A stretch of 64,000 nucleotides of DNA from Celeribacter sp. PS-C1 (GCF_019429625.1 NZ_JAHXRW010000002.1:403348-467347); one strand, 5' to 3'; positions 1 to 8,574 are shown, counted from the first letter of the stretch. Made by a program: numbers and translations. Notes: generated from the sequence alone by a model not told the origin.

Positions 1-541
1 CGGAGATCGGCGCGCGAATTTGCGTGCGTTCCAGATCAATCTCGGCGGACAACAGGTTCGCTTCGGCCACTTTCACCGCGGCTGCGGCGGAATCGCGGGC
101 GGCGATGGCGCTGTCGAGGTTCTGTTGAGCCACGACGTTGCGGGTGCGCAGTTCTTCTTGACGGTTGTATTCGATCTCTGCCGATTTCAGTGCGGCTTTG
201 GCTTGGGCCAAGCTGGCTTCGGCAACGGCTTTTTGTGCTTCATAGGTGGCGGCGTCGATTTGATAGAGCGGATCGCCTTCGGTGACCGTGCTGCCCTCTT
301 GGAACAGACGCGATTGGATGATGCCGCTCACCTGCGGGCGCACTTCTGCGGCGGAGGAGGCCGCGACACGGCCGGGCAGCGGCGCAGACAGGGTCACATC
401 CTGAGCTTCCAGCGTCACGACGGTCACGGCGGCCGGTGGCGGACCGTCTTGTGCCAGCGCCGGCACGGCCACTGCGAGGGCCTGAGTGAGGGCGAGAGCG
501 GGCAGCGCCTGGCGCAAGAAGGGAAGGTGAGGGCTGTTCAT
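1..541 (-). CDS. RND efflux periplasmic adaptor (membrane fusion protein), N-terminal part
   Basis: This is the N-terminal 180 residues of a membrane fusion protein that would link an inner-membrane RND pump to an outer-membrane channel; the gene runs off the left edge. A cleavable signal peptide ends near the ALAQDGPPPA stretch. It is followed by a biotinyl-lipoyl-like half (PGRVAASSAAEVRPQVSG) and an alanine-rich helical hairpin (residues about 90-175). The hairpin's repeated heptads around EYNRQEELRTRNVVAQQNLD are typical of AcrA/MexA adaptors. The ATG is at 541. The gene is divergent from a TetR regulator 211 bases away, the usual arrangement for a repressor-controlled pump. The pump gene itself would lie outside the window, so the substrate is unknown. 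Confidence 0.85.
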   Translation of the reverse strand, partial: MNSPHLPFLRQALPALALTQALAVAVPALAQDGPPPAAVTVVTLEAQDVTLSAPLPGRVAASSAAEVRPQVSGIIQSRLFQEGSTVTEGDPLYQIDAATYEAQKAVAEASLAQAKAALKSAEIEYNRQEELRTRNVVAQQNLDSAIAARDSAAAAVKVAEANLLSAEIDLERTQIRAPIS

Positions 542-615
542 GAGGGTCTCCGACGAAAACAGCCCGGCCTTTACAGACCGGGGGAAGGGAAGCGGGCGCG
601 CGGCCCGGCGAATTC

Positions 616-648
616 TATGACATTTGTGTATGTCAAACGTGCGTCATA
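616..648. promoter_or_regulatory. Nested inverted repeats between efflux adaptor and TetR gene, candidate operator
   Basis: Two nested dyads are seen: TGACAT-N6-ATGTCA at 618-635 and TATGAC...GTCATA at 616-648. A TTGACA hexamer on the minus strand (636-631) overlaps them and could be the -35 of the adaptor promoter. The position between a TetR gene and a pump gene suggests the operator of that TetR protein. This is inference from sequence and location. Confidence 0.45.
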
Positions 649-752
649 TTTTGATTTACGAGTTATGCTTGAATTTTGATTAAAGAAACCCGATAGTTTT
701 GTAAAGCGACGCGACGGCTTGTGGCTGTGCGTCACCGCTCAATGGCTGTGGG

Positions 753-1478
753 ATGAAGCAGATGGCGAAAAAACAGGCACCAAATGGGGCGCCAAACGAA
801 ACCGACGCATGTGACAGCGATGCCCCGACCGCGCGGCGACGCGGGCGACCGGTGCAAATGGATATGGCGGCGCGCGAGGAGCGGATCCTTGAAGCGGCCA
901 GTTCACTTTTGACCGAGGGCGGCTTTGACAATGTCACTATGGCCGCCATTGCGCGCCGGGCGGGCATGTCGAAGCGCACGCTCTATGAGCATTTTGACGG
1001 CCATGAGGCACTTTTGGGGCGGGTGATTTCGCGCATGGGAGAGCGGATTTTCCGCCCTTTGAAGCCCGAAGATCAGGGGCGCTCTCTGACCGAGCGGCTG
1101 CAGATTTTGCTGACCTTGAACAAGCCGCCGGGGGCCGAAAACAGCAAGCTGGAATTCCTGCGCACGCTGATCGCGCGGGCGCACACCTATCCCGTCCTGT
1201 CGCGGCAATTGCTTGAGAACGGGCGAGGGCGGTTGATCGGACATGTCTCCGAAGAGCTGGCCCGCGCCAGTAAGGCTGGCGAGATCGAACTTGCGCCCGA
1301 CTCTGCCGCGCTTGCAGCGGAAATGTTGGTCAATTTGACTTTCGAGGACCCGGTGCCGCGGCTGTTGCTTTGCGTCGAGTGCGATCCCTCACCCGAAGAA
1401 ATGGTGCGCCGCCGCGATCTGGCGATTTCGCTGTTTCTCCACGGGTGCGGTGCGAAAAACTTGGGCGCGTCTGACTGA
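753..1478 (+). CDS. TetR/AcrR-family transcriptional regulator
   Basis: A 241-residue TetR-family regulator. After a charged N-terminal tail of about 30 residues comes the canonical HTH domain: ILEAASSLLTEGGF, then NVTMAAIARRAGMSKRTLYE around residues 60-80. The C-terminal ligand domain resembles AefR-like TetR proteins. It is divergent from the RND adaptor gene at 541, so it probably represses that pump operon and possibly itself through the dyads at 616-648. A second Met three codons downstream (762) could be the true start, since no strong ribosome binding site separates the two. The inducing ligand cannot be told from sequence. Confidence 0.88.
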   Translation: MKQMAKKQAPNGAPNETDACDSDAPTARRRGRPVQMDMAAREERILEAASSLLTEGGFDNVTMAAIARRAGMSKRTLYEHFDGHEALLGRVISRMGERIFRPLKPEDQGRSLTERLQILLTLNKPPGAENSKLEFLRTLIARAHTYPVLSRQLLENGRGRLIGHVSEELARASKAGEIELAPDSAALAAEMLVNLTFEDPVPRLLLCVECDPSPEEMVRRRDLAISLFLHGCGAKNLGASD

Positions 1479-1583
1479 AAATGAGGCAGGGGAGGCTGCG
1501 ATCCGGCGCGTGTGTCGAAATCGCGGGCCTTTGCCGTATCGCGCGGTAAGGTCTCGTGACGGACGACAGAGACGAGACACGAC

Positions 1584-2966
1584 ATGAGCGCATATTCCTG
1601 CACGCTTGGCGGCGAAAATTTCCGGTTCAAAACCCTCGCGGAGGTCATGGCCAAGGCCACGCCTGCGCGGTCTGGCGATGCGTTGGCCGGGCTGATCGCC
1701 GAGAGTGATGTGGAGCGCGTCGCCGCCCAGATGGTGCTGGCGGATCTTCCGTTGAAAGCCTTCCTCGAAGACCTTCTGATCCCCTATGAGGAGGATGAGG
1801 TCACGCGCCTGATTGTCGACAGTCACGACGCCGAAGCCTTTGCAATCGTGTCCCATATGACGGTCGGTCAATTCCGTGACTGGCTTTTGTCCGATGCGGC
1901 TACGCCTTCCGCGCTCAAGGCGCTCGCGCCGGGGCTGATGCCTGAAATGGCCGCCGCTGTGTCTAAACTCATGCGCAACCGTGATCTCATTGCCGTGGCG
2001 CGTAAAATCACCGTCGTGACCGCGTTTCGCAGCACGTTGGGTCTCGAGGGCCGCATCGGCTCGCGTCTGCAACCCAATCATCCGGCGGACGACCTGAAGG
2101 GCATCGTCGCCTCCACCCTCGACGGTCTCTCTTATGCGGTTGGTGATGCGGTGATTGGCATCAACCCGGCGACCGACAATATTCCGACCGCGATGACTTT
2201 GTTGTCGATGCTCGATGACCTGCGCAGCCGATACGACATCCCGACGCAAAGCTGTGTGTTGACTCATGTCACCAACTCCATCGAGATCATCGAGCGCGGT
2301 GCGCCGCTTGATCTGGTGTTCCAGTCCGTCGCGGGCACCGAGGCCGCGAATGAGGGGTTTGGCGTCACGCTGTCGATGCTCAAAGAGGCGCATGATGCCG
2401 CGCTGTCGCTGAACCGGGGCACGGTCGGTCAGAACGTGATGTATTTCGAAACCGGGCAGGGCAGTGCTTTGTCCGCTGATGCTCATCACGGCATCGACCA
2501 ACAGACTTTGGAGGCGCGCGCCTATGCCGTCTGTCGCGCCTATGATCCGCTGATCGTCAACACTGTCGTCGGTTTCATCGGGCCGGAGTATCTCTACGAT
2601 GGCAAGGAGATCATCCGCGCAGGGTTGGAGGATGTGTTCTGCGGCAAGCTCCTTGGCCTGCCGATGGGCTGTGATGTCTGTTACACCAATCACGCGGAGG
2701 CGGATCAGAACGACATGGACGTCTTGATGACGCTCTTGGCCAATGCCCGCGCGCAATTCCTGATCGGGGTGCCGGGTGCCGATGACATCATGCTGAATTA
2801 CCAAAGCCTGTCGTTCCACGACATCGCCTACCTGCGCAATGCGCTGGGGCTCAGGGCGGCGCCGGAGTTTGAGGCGTGGTTGGAGGCGATGGGGCTGGTG
2901 TCGGAGACAGGCCATCTGTTGCAAAGCGATCTTGGCGCGGCGCGGCTCTTGGAGGCAGCGCAATGA
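1584..2966 (+). CDS. eutB: Ethanolamine ammonia-lyase large subunit
   Basis: EutB is the catalytic alpha subunit of adenosylcobalamin-dependent ethanolamine ammonia-lyase, which converts ethanolamine to acetaldehyde and ammonia. The 460-residue length matches the family (about 453). Characteristic stretches include GDAVIGINPATDN, TNSIEIIERGAPLDLVFQS, the FETGQGSALSADAHHG active-site region and FIGPEYLYDGKEI. The next gene, eutC, overlaps its stop by four bases. No EutA reactivase, microcompartment shell protein or ethanolamine permease is present nearby, so this is a minimal cytosolic version. The acetaldehyde could be oxidised by the aldehyde dehydrogenase at 5298, but that link is inferred. 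Confidence 0.96.
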   Translation: MSAYSCTLGGENFRFKTLAEVMAKATPARSGDALAGLIAESDVERVAAQMVLADLPLKAFLEDLLIPYEEDEVTRLIVDSHDAEAFAIVSHMTVGQFRDWLLSDAATPSALKALAPGLMPEMAAAVSKLMRNRDLIAVARKITVVTAFRSTLGLEGRIGSRLQPNHPADDLKGIVASTLDGLSYAVGDAVIGINPATDNIPTAMTLLSMLDDLRSRYDIPTQSCVLTHVTNSIEIIERGAPLDLVFQSVAGTEAANEGFGVTLSMLKEAHDAALSLNRGTVGQNVMYFETGQGSALSADAHHGIDQQTLEARAYAVCRAYDPLIVNTVVGFIGPEYLYDGKEIIRAGLEDVFCGKLLGLPMGCDVCYTNHAEADQNDMDVLMTLLANARAQFLIGVPGADDIMLNYQSLSFHDIAYLRNALGLRAAPEFEAWLEAMGLVSETGHLLQSDLGAARLLEAAQ

Positions 2967-3724
2967 GTGACATCGTGAAAGACGCTTGGTCCAAACTCCG
3001 AGCCGCCACGCCCGCGCGGATCGGGTTGGGTCGTTCAGGCGCGGGACTGCCAACGGGGGCAAATCTCGAATTCCAATTTGCCCATGCCCGCGCCCGCGAT
3101 GCGGTGCATTCGGCTTTGGATGTGGCGGCTCTGGAGGCGGAACTTGCGCCCTTCGAGGTGATCCGCGTCACCTCCGCAGCTATGGATCGTGCGAGTTATC
3201 TGCGCCGTCCTGACCTTGGTCGCAAACTTGGGGCGGGTGAGGCTGAGAAGCTTAACGCCCGCACGCCTTGCGACGTGGCCTTCGTCATCGCAGATGGCCT
3301 GTCCTCGGCGGCGGTGCAGGCTCATGCTGCGGCTGTTGTTCATGCGGCCTCCGAGAAACTCGACGGCCTCATCCTTGGTCCTGTCACGATTGCCACCCAA
3401 GCCCGCGTTGCCATCGGGGATGAGATCGGCGCAGCGCTCGGCGCGCGTCTCGTGGTGCTATTGGTCGGCGAGCGGCCCGGCCTCACGGTTGCGGACAGCC
3501 TCGGCGCCTATCTGACTTATGCGCCGAAACCCGGCACAAAAGACAGCCAGCGCAACTGCCTGTCGAATATCCATGGCAAGGGCGGCATGAGCTATGATCA
3601 AGCGGCCTCGAAGATCGCCTGGCTGACCCGCGCGGCACTTGAGCGCGGGTTGACCGGCACTGGCCTCAAGGAAGAAAGCGGGGCTGTTGAAACAGAAAAT
3701 GCCCCGTTGATCGACGGGGCATAA
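2963..3724 (+). CDS. eutC: Ethanolamine ammonia-lyase small subunit
   Basis: EutC is the beta subunit of ethanolamine ammonia-lyase and helps form the base-on B12 site. The start chosen is the ATG at 2963 (MSDIVKDAWSKLR), which overlaps the eutB stop as ATGA and implies translational coupling; longer frames upstream lie inside eutB. The product is 253 residues, somewhat shorter than the enterobacterial protein (about 295), mainly at the N-terminus. Family stretches include ARIGLGRSGAGLPT, DVAFVIADGLSS, LLVGERPGL and QRNCLSNIHGKGG. The last codons and stop form one strand of a terminator hairpin that serves the opposing gene (3699-3722). Confidence 0.95.
   Translation: MSDIVKDAWSKLRAATPARIGLGRSGAGLPTGANLEFQFAHARARDAVHSALDVAALEAELAPFEVIRVTSAAMDRASYLRRPDLGRKLGAGEAEKLNARTPCDVAFVIADGLSSAAVQAHAAAVVHAASEKLDGLILGPVTIATQARVAIGDEIGAALGARLVVLLVGERPGLTVADSLGAYLTYAPKPGTKDSQRNCLSNIHGKGGMSYDQAASKIAWLTRAALERGLTGTGLKEESGAVETENAPLIDGA
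3699..3722 (-). terminator. Hairpin inside the end of eutC, terminator of the opposing aminotransferase
   Basis: A perfect 9-bp stem ATGCCCCGT / ACGGGGCAT with a 6-base loop spans the last codons and stop of eutC. Read on the minus strand it is followed by a T-rich run (TTTTCTGTTTC), so it should terminate the aminotransferase gene that ends at 3756. On the plus strand the T-run is poor. Confidence 0.6.
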
Positions 3725-3755
3725 TCCAGATTTATCAATTAGTTGATCGAACGTC

Positions 3756-5129
3756 TTACGTCGCCGCTGCAACAGTCGTCAGGCCATTGTCCACCGCGTC
3801 CAGAATGCGGTCGATGTCATCGGCTTTCGAGATCAAGGCCGGCGAGAAGCACAGCGTGTTGTTAAAGCCCGGCACGGAGCGGTTGGTCGCGCCGATGATC
3901 ACGCCTTGCTTGTCGCATTCGGCCACCACCGCCTGCACCAGCTTTTCAGAGAGCGGTTCTTTGGTCTCGCGATCCGCCACCAGTTCCGCGCCACAGAACA
4001 GGCCAAGGCCGCGTGTGTTGCCAATGAGCGCATGTTTGTCCATCAGCTCGTCGAGGCCGTCCATCAGGCGCTGGCCCATCACTTTGGTGTTGTCGAGCAA
4101 CCCCTCTTCCTCAATGATCGCCACGTTTTCAATTGCCGCCGCCGGACCGCCGGTGCAGCCGCCAAAGGTCGAGATGTCGCGGAAATAGTTCAGCGGGTCC
4201 TCGGCGTTGTCCTTGAACATGCCGAACACTTCGTCGGTGGTCAGCATCACGGCGATGGCGGCATAGCCCGAGGCGACGCCTTTTGCGGTGGTCACGAAAT
4301 CCGGTTTGATGCCGTAGTTCTGATAACCGAACCACTCGCCCGTGCGTCCCATGCCGCAGACGACCTCGTCGATGTGCAGGAGAATGTCGTATTTCTTGCA
4401 GATCTCCTGCACCTTCTCCCAATAGCCTTTCGGGGGCACGATCACGCCACCGCCCGCGGTCACCGGCTCAAGACAGAGCGCGCCCACGGTGTCGGGGCCT
4501 TCGCGCAGGATCACCTCCTCGATGGCCTCGGCGGCACGTTCGCCGTAATTCTCGACGTCCCACTGTTTGCGGTACTCAAGGCAATGCGGCACCTCGACGA
4601 AATCCGGCACGAAGGGACCGTAATGCGTGGCGCGCTGTTGCTGGCCGCAGGCCGAGAGGGTCGCCACGGTTGTGCCATGGTAATCGCGGTCGCGGTAGAG
4701 GATTTTCGACTTCTTTCCACCGTAGCGTTGCGCAGAAATCTGACGCACCATTTTGAAAGCCTTTTCATTGGCTTCCGATCCGGAGTTGCAGTAATACATG
4801 CGGGTGAGGCCCGGCGTTTTCGCGGTCAGAACCTCGGCAAATTTCGCGCCGGGAACAGAGCCCGCAGAGCCCGCGAAATAGTTCATCTTAATCAGCTGAT
4901 CGCGCACCGCATTGGCGATCCGTTCGCGGCCGTAACCGACGTTCACCGTCCAGACGCCGCCGGACACCGCATCTAGAAACTCGCGCCCGTTCTGGTCCCA
5001 AACCGACATACCTTTGCCCTCGACAATGATCCGCGGATCACGGCTTTCCAGAAGCTGGTGCTGGAACATGTGGTGCCAGACGTGGGCGCGGTCGGCCTCG
5101 ACGATGGCGGAGAGATCATTGTCATGCAT
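3756..5129 (-). CDS. Class III PLP-dependent aminotransferase, taurine/omega-amino acid:pyruvate type
   Basis: A fold-type I, class III aminotransferase of 457 residues. The PLP lysine is in TTAKGVASGY (Lys283). The cofactor-binding stretches CNSGSEANEKAFK and LLHIDEVVCGMGRTG are present. The start at 5129 (MHDNDLSAIVEADR) is preceded by a GGAG ribosome site; a frame 11 codons longer lacks one. It is divergent from an aldehyde dehydrogenase, with a MocR regulator next along, which recalls roseobacter taurine clusters (tpa, tauR). However, no xsc or tauABC is present, and the linked importer is polyamine-like. The substrate could therefore be taurine, another omega-amine, or a polyamine product, with pyruvate the likely acceptor. 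Substrate identity is unproven. Confidence 0.85.
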   Translation of the reverse strand: MHDNDLSAIVEADRAHVWHHMFQHQLLESRDPRIIVEGKGMSVWDQNGREFLDAVSGGVWTVNVGYGRERIANAVRDQLIKMNYFAGSAGSVPGAKFAEVLTAKTPGLTRMYYCNSGSEANEKAFKMVRQISAQRYGGKKSKILYRDRDYHGTTVATLSACGQQQRATHYGPFVPDFVEVPHCLEYRKQWDVENYGERAAEAIEEVILREGPDTVGALCLEPVTAGGGVIVPPKGYWEKVQEICKKYDILLHIDEVVCGMGRTGEWFGYQNYGIKPDFVTTAKGVASGYAAIAVMLTTDEVFGMFKDNAEDPLNYFRDISTFGGCTGGPAAAIENVAIIEEEGLLDNTKVMGQRLMDGLDELMDKHALIGNTRGLGLFCGAELVADRETKEPLSEKLVQAVVAECDKQGVIIGATNRSVPGFNNTLCFSPALISKADDIDRILDAVDNGLTTVAAAT

Positions 5130-5232
5130 TGGGGAAACTCCATTCTTGACCCGACAATCCAATCGGGTGTGCGCGAGCGGTCATAGTCTCAGTCAAAAGC
5201 AATTATAAGGGCAGATCAATGGCAGCGGGCTT

Positions 5233-5264
5233 CTGGACTCATTTTTTCCATTCACTGGTACCTT
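5233..5264. promoter_or_regulatory. Paired CTGG direct repeats, candidate MocR (TauR-like) binding site
   Basis: Two direct repeats, CTGGACTCAT (5233) and CTGGTACCTT (5255), are 22 bp apart, two helical turns. They lie in the 168-base divergent region between the aminotransferase and aldehyde dehydrogenase genes. MocR regulators bind spaced direct repeats, and the first half resembles the CTGGACYTAA repeat I recall for TauR of Rhodobacter capsulatus. A pair with the same spacing occurs at 8408/8430. The assignment to the MocR gene at 6808-8346 is inference. Confidence 0.5.
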
Positions 5265-5297
5265 TGCGGCCGATGATTTTGCGGCAAGGAAGGGGGC

Positions 5298-6788
5298 ATG
5301 ACACAGACATTTACCCCTCCCGCCGACGCTGTGGCCGCAATCGCCGCCTATCGCAACCTCAATCTCGTGGGGGGCGTGCAGGTGGCCGTGGGCCAGGGTC
5401 TTGATGTTTTGAACCCGGCGACGGGCGCGGTTCTGGGGCAAGCGGCGGCCTCGGGCGCGGCGGAGACCGAGGCGGCGGTGGCGGCGGCGAATGTGGCGGG
5501 TTCGGGCTGGGCCGCGATGCCCGCACGAGAACGTGGCAAGGCGGTGGCCGCGGGCGGGCGCGCCCTGTTGGAGCATTTCGAAATCGTCGCGCAGGTTCTG
5601 GCCCGCGAGACCGGAAAAGCCATCCGCACGGAATGCAGGGGCGAGGTGAAGACCGCCGCAGATATCCTTGAATTCTATGGCGGATTGGGGTCCGAGCTCA
5701 AAGGCGAAACCATCCCGTTCAGCCCGCACATGTTGACCATGACCACCCGCGAACCTCTGGGTGTGGTCGCCGCGATCGTGCCGTGGAACGTGCCTTTGGT
5801 CCTGATGATGCTCAAGATCGCGCCCGCTTTGGTGGCGGGCAATACGGTGGTGGTGAAGGCGTCTGAGGAGGCGCCTTTTGCCACCTATCTGGCCGCAGAC
5901 ATCCTTATGCAATTCCTGCCCGACGGCGTTTTGAACGTGATCAATGGCACGGGCGCGGACTGTGGCGCGGCGTTGACCGCACATGCGGATGTCGCCAAAA
6001 TCACCTTCACCGGCTCAGAGGCCGTGGGCGAAACCGTCTACAAAGCCGGCGCCGAGCGCATCGTGCCGGTGTCTTTGGAATTGGGCGGCAAATCCCCGAT
6101 GATCATCTGCGACGACGCCAATCTGGACAAGGCGGTGGCGGGCGCCATCTCCGGCATGCGCTTCACGCGGCAGGGGCAAAGCTGCACCGCATCGTCGCGG
6201 ATTTATGTGCATAAAAGTCTCTATGACGCCTTCCTCTCAGCGCTTATCAAAGAGCTGAACACGCTCAAAATCGGCGATCCGCTGGACGAGGCAACGGATA
6301 TTGGCACGATTATCAACGCCAAACAGGCCGCCGTGGTCGCGGGCTATGTGGCGCAAGCCGAGGGCACAGAGGGCGCGCGTGTGATCCGCTGCGGCACGCT
6401 GCCCGAAAGCGCCGATCTGACGCCCGATCTCTTTGCTCTACCGACGCTTTTGCTCGATTTGCCCGAAGATCACCCCTGTGTGCAGAACGAGATTTTCGGC
6501 CCCGTCGCGGTCATTCAAAAATGGTCCGACTATGAGGATGTGATTGCGAAAGCCAACGACAGCCGCTACGGGCTGGCCGCCACGGTCTGGACCGAAAACC
6601 TGTCCCGCGCGTTGGATGCCACATCGCGGCTCAACGCGGGCTATGTACAGGTGAATCAAAACCTGACGATCCAGCCCAATGTCTCCTACGGGGGCTTCGG
6701 GCGTTCGGGGTTGGGTAAGGAGGCATCGCTGGAGGCTATGCTTGCGCATTTCACGCGGTCCAAGACGATTGTGATCGCGATGGACTAA
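5298..6788 (+). CDS. NAD(P)-dependent aldehyde dehydrogenase
   Basis: An aldehyde dehydrogenase superfamily enzyme of 496 residues, full length for the family. The catalytic base is Glu261 in VSLELGGKSP, the nucleophile is Cys296 in GQSCTAS, and the Rossmann stretches ITFTGSEAVGE and IVPWNVPL are present. It oxidises an aldehyde to the acid in the cytosol. Its partner is probably the divergent aminotransferase, whose product would be an omega-aldehyde (succinate semialdehyde, sulfoacetaldehyde or 3-aminopropanal are possibilities). Acetaldehyde from EutBC is a second candidate substrate. The family does not fix substrate by sequence alone. Confidence 0.92.
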   Translation: MTQTFTPPADAVAAIAAYRNLNLVGGVQVAVGQGLDVLNPATGAVLGQAAASGAAETEAAVAAANVAGSGWAAMPARERGKAVAAGGRALLEHFEIVAQVLARETGKAIRTECRGEVKTAADILEFYGGLGSELKGETIPFSPHMLTMTTREPLGVVAAIVPWNVPLVLMMLKIAPALVAGNTVVVKASEEAPFATYLAADILMQFLPDGVLNVINGTGADCGAALTAHADVAKITFTGSEAVGETVYKAGAERIVPVSLELGGKSPMIICDDANLDKAVAGAISGMRFTRQGQSCTASSRIYVHKSLYDAFLSALIKELNTLKIGDPLDEATDIGTIINAKQAAVVAGYVAQAEGTEGARVIRCGTLPESADLTPDLFALPTLLLDLPEDHPCVQNEIFGPVAVIQKWSDYEDVIAKANDSRYGLAATVWTENLSRALDATSRLNAGYVQVNQNLTIQPNVSYGGFGRSGLGKEASLEAMLAHFTRSKTIVIAMD

Positions 6789-6807
6789 GGGCTTCATGCT
6801 CTCGTAT

Positions 6808-8346
6808 TCACGAAGACGCCAGCCCCTCAATCACCGCACTCAACTCTGAAATTCCCGACGCGATCTTGTTGAGGTCAATCGCCCCGAAGCCCAGCCGTAG
6901 CCTGTTTCGCGGCGCATCCGAGCGCAGGTAATGCGGCGTGCCGTCTTCGACCAAGACCCCACGTGCCTCGGCCTCTTCTTTGACTATGCCCGCCTCGACA
7001 CCCTCGGGCAGCGTGATCCAGACGCCCGAGCCGCCAGTGGTCATGGTCACCTCGCAGCCGGGCAGTTGTCGGTCGATCTCACGCAGCATTTCGCGCCATT
7101 TCTCTGCCATGCCCCGGCGATGCCGCCGGATGTGGGCATCGTAATGGCCTTCGGACAGAAACAGCGCCATGGCCCGTTGTGCCAGCGCAGAGGGGTGGCG
7201 ATACATCAGGCGCCGCAGGTGACGCAGCTCCCGGATCACCTCGCGGTCAGCGGCGATGAACCCCAGCCGGATGCCGGGAAACAGCGGTTTCGTCAGCGAG
7301 CCAATGTGGATCACCCGACCTGTGGCATCAAGCGCCTTGAGCGTGGGGTGCTGGGCGCCGACGAAGTTCAGCTCGTGTTCGTAATCGTCTTCTAAGATTA
7401 GGAAATCCTGCGCGGCGGCTGCCTCAAGAATAGCGAGACGGCGCTCCATCGGCATGGTGATATTGGTCGGACTCTGATGCCCCGGCGTGAGATACACCAG
7501 ATCGGCCTCGGCCAGCTCCGGCCCCGGTTTTAACCCCTTGCGATCCACCGGGACGGGGACGACGCGGGCACCTTGGGCGGCGAAGATGTTGCGTGCATCG
7601 ACATAGCCGGGGTCCTCGATGAAAATGCTGCGACCCGGCGCGAGGAACAGGTTGGCCACCATCCAGATCGCGTTCTGCGCCCCCACCGTGATCAGCAACT
7701 CATCGGCGTCGGCGCGAAACCCGCGCTGGGGCAGGATACGGCGTGAGACTTGGTCGAGCAAAAGCGGATCGTCGGCATCAACGCGGTCATCCGCCCAGGA
7801 CCCGACATGGCGCGTCGTGCCCGCTCGGCGCAGGCAATCGCGCCAGCGCGCGACTGAGATTTCATCGCGTCCGACTTGACCATAGAGGAACGGGTAGGGA
7901 AAGCGCCGCCAGTCTTTGCGCTTGTCGATGTTCATCTGGTCGGAAAACCTTCGCGGCAGAAAGCGGTTGAAATCGGGGGGCGTTCCGCCACCGCTCTGTC
8001 GGCGTGGTGGCGCGACGTTGAGTTTTTCGCGGACGAAATTCTCGTCGATGAAATAGCCGCGCCGGGGCTTCGCGGTGATGAACCCGTCCTGATGCAGCCG
8101 GTCATAGACAATCGAGATCGTGTTGCGCGAGACCTTGAGGGTCTTGGCAAATTCGCGCGACGAGGGCAGCGGATCGACGGGCGAGAGCGCGCCGTCGAGA
8201 ATGGCCTGAATGAGGCGTTCCTGAATTTGATGCTGAAGCGAGGCGCTTTGGTCAAAACCCTGTTCGAAATACCGGTCCAGCATGGTGTCTGATCTTTTGC
8301 TGAGGGGCATCGGCGCCCGTTTCGTTGCTGCCAGTGCGGCAGGCAC
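6808..8346 (-). CDS. MocR/TauR-type regulator (GntR HTH fused to aminotransferase-like domain)
   Basis: A 512-residue MocR-family regulator. The N-terminal winged helix has LQHQIQERLIQAILDGALSP and LPSSREFAKTLKVSRNTIS. A linker follows, and then a fold-type I aminotransferase-like domain with the PLP lysine in SLTKPLFPGIRLGF. Such proteins sense an amine or amino acid through PLP. The gene sits between the aldehyde dehydrogenase and the importer that its proposed sites flank (5233-5264 and 8407-8441). The start is uncertain: GTG at 8346 has an AGGAGA too close upstream, and ATGs at 8310 and 8283 are possible. TauR, GabR and PdxR are the closest characterised types; which one it matches is not settled. 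Confidence 0.9.
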   Translation of the reverse strand: MPAALAATKRAPMPLSKRSDTMLDRYFEQGFDQSASLQHQIQERLIQAILDGALSPVDPLPSSREFAKTLKVSRNTISIVYDRLHQDGFITAKPRRGYFIDENFVREKLNVAPPRRQSGGGTPPDFNRFLPRRFSDQMNIDKRKDWRRFPYPFLYGQVGRDEISVARWRDCLRRAGTTRHVGSWADDRVDADDPLLLDQVSRRILPQRGFRADADELLITVGAQNAIWMVANLFLAPGRSIFIEDPGYVDARNIFAAQGARVVPVPVDRKGLKPGPELAEADLVYLTPGHQSPTNITMPMERRLAILEAAAAQDFLILEDDYEHELNFVGAQHPTLKALDATGRVIHIGSLTKPLFPGIRLGFIAADREVIRELRHLRRLMYRHPSALAQRAMALFLSEGHYDAHIRRHRRGMAEKWREMLREIDRQLPGCEVTMTTGGSGVWITLPEGVEAGIVKEEAEARGVLVEDGTPHYLRSDAPRNRLRLGFGAIDLNKIASGISELSAVIEGLASS

Positions 8347-8389
8347 TCTCCTAACGTCAACGCCACTCTATTGTGCAGCGCCGAGCCGT

Positions 8390-8411
8390 CCAGAGGGGAA
8401 AGCGCCTCTGG
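8390..8411. promoter_or_regulatory. Inverted repeat CCAGAGG-N8-CCTCTGG
   Basis: A perfect 7-bp dyad with an 8-base spacer lies upstream of the MocR gene, and its right arm overlaps the first CTGG direct repeat. It contains CTGGAC-like half-sites in the opposite orientation and could serve autoregulation of the regulator. This is positional inference only. Confidence 0.35.
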
Positions 8412-8441
8412 TCCTATAGTTTGCCCCTTCTGGCTCTAAAT
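8407..8441. promoter_or_regulatory. Paired CTGG direct repeats upstream of the importer operon, candidate MocR site
   Basis: TCTGGTCCTATAG (8407) and TCTGGCTCTAAAT (8429) are direct repeats 22 bp apart, the same spacing as the pair at 5233/5255. They sit between the divergent MocR gene and the substrate-binding protein gene, about 135 bases upstream of the latter. They support a shared regulon of aminotransferase, aldehyde dehydrogenase and importer. Confidence 0.5.
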
Positions 8442-8574
8442 TGAGCAGAAGACGGCCCCATAGGCTTTCCGATGAGCGGTTCAAGGACAACAGTCGGGCC
8501 GCGGCGTTTTCAAGGGGGCGAAGCCTCGCAACCCTCGAAGGGCAAACAAAAATCAAAACATCACGGGGAGTGAC

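Noticed and set aside
20..679. 219-codon plus-strand open frame at the left edge
   Set aside because: It is antisense to the efflux adaptor, whose minus-strand frame has a signal peptide and clear adaptor motifs; the plus frame is composition-driven.
1389..3062. 557-codon minus-strand open frame opposite eutB
   Set aside because: Arg/His-rich shadow of a high-GC gene; eutB on the plus strand is unmistakable.
3906..4976. 356-codon plus-strand frame opposite the aminotransferase
   Set aside because: His/Arg-rich translation without motif; antisense shadow.
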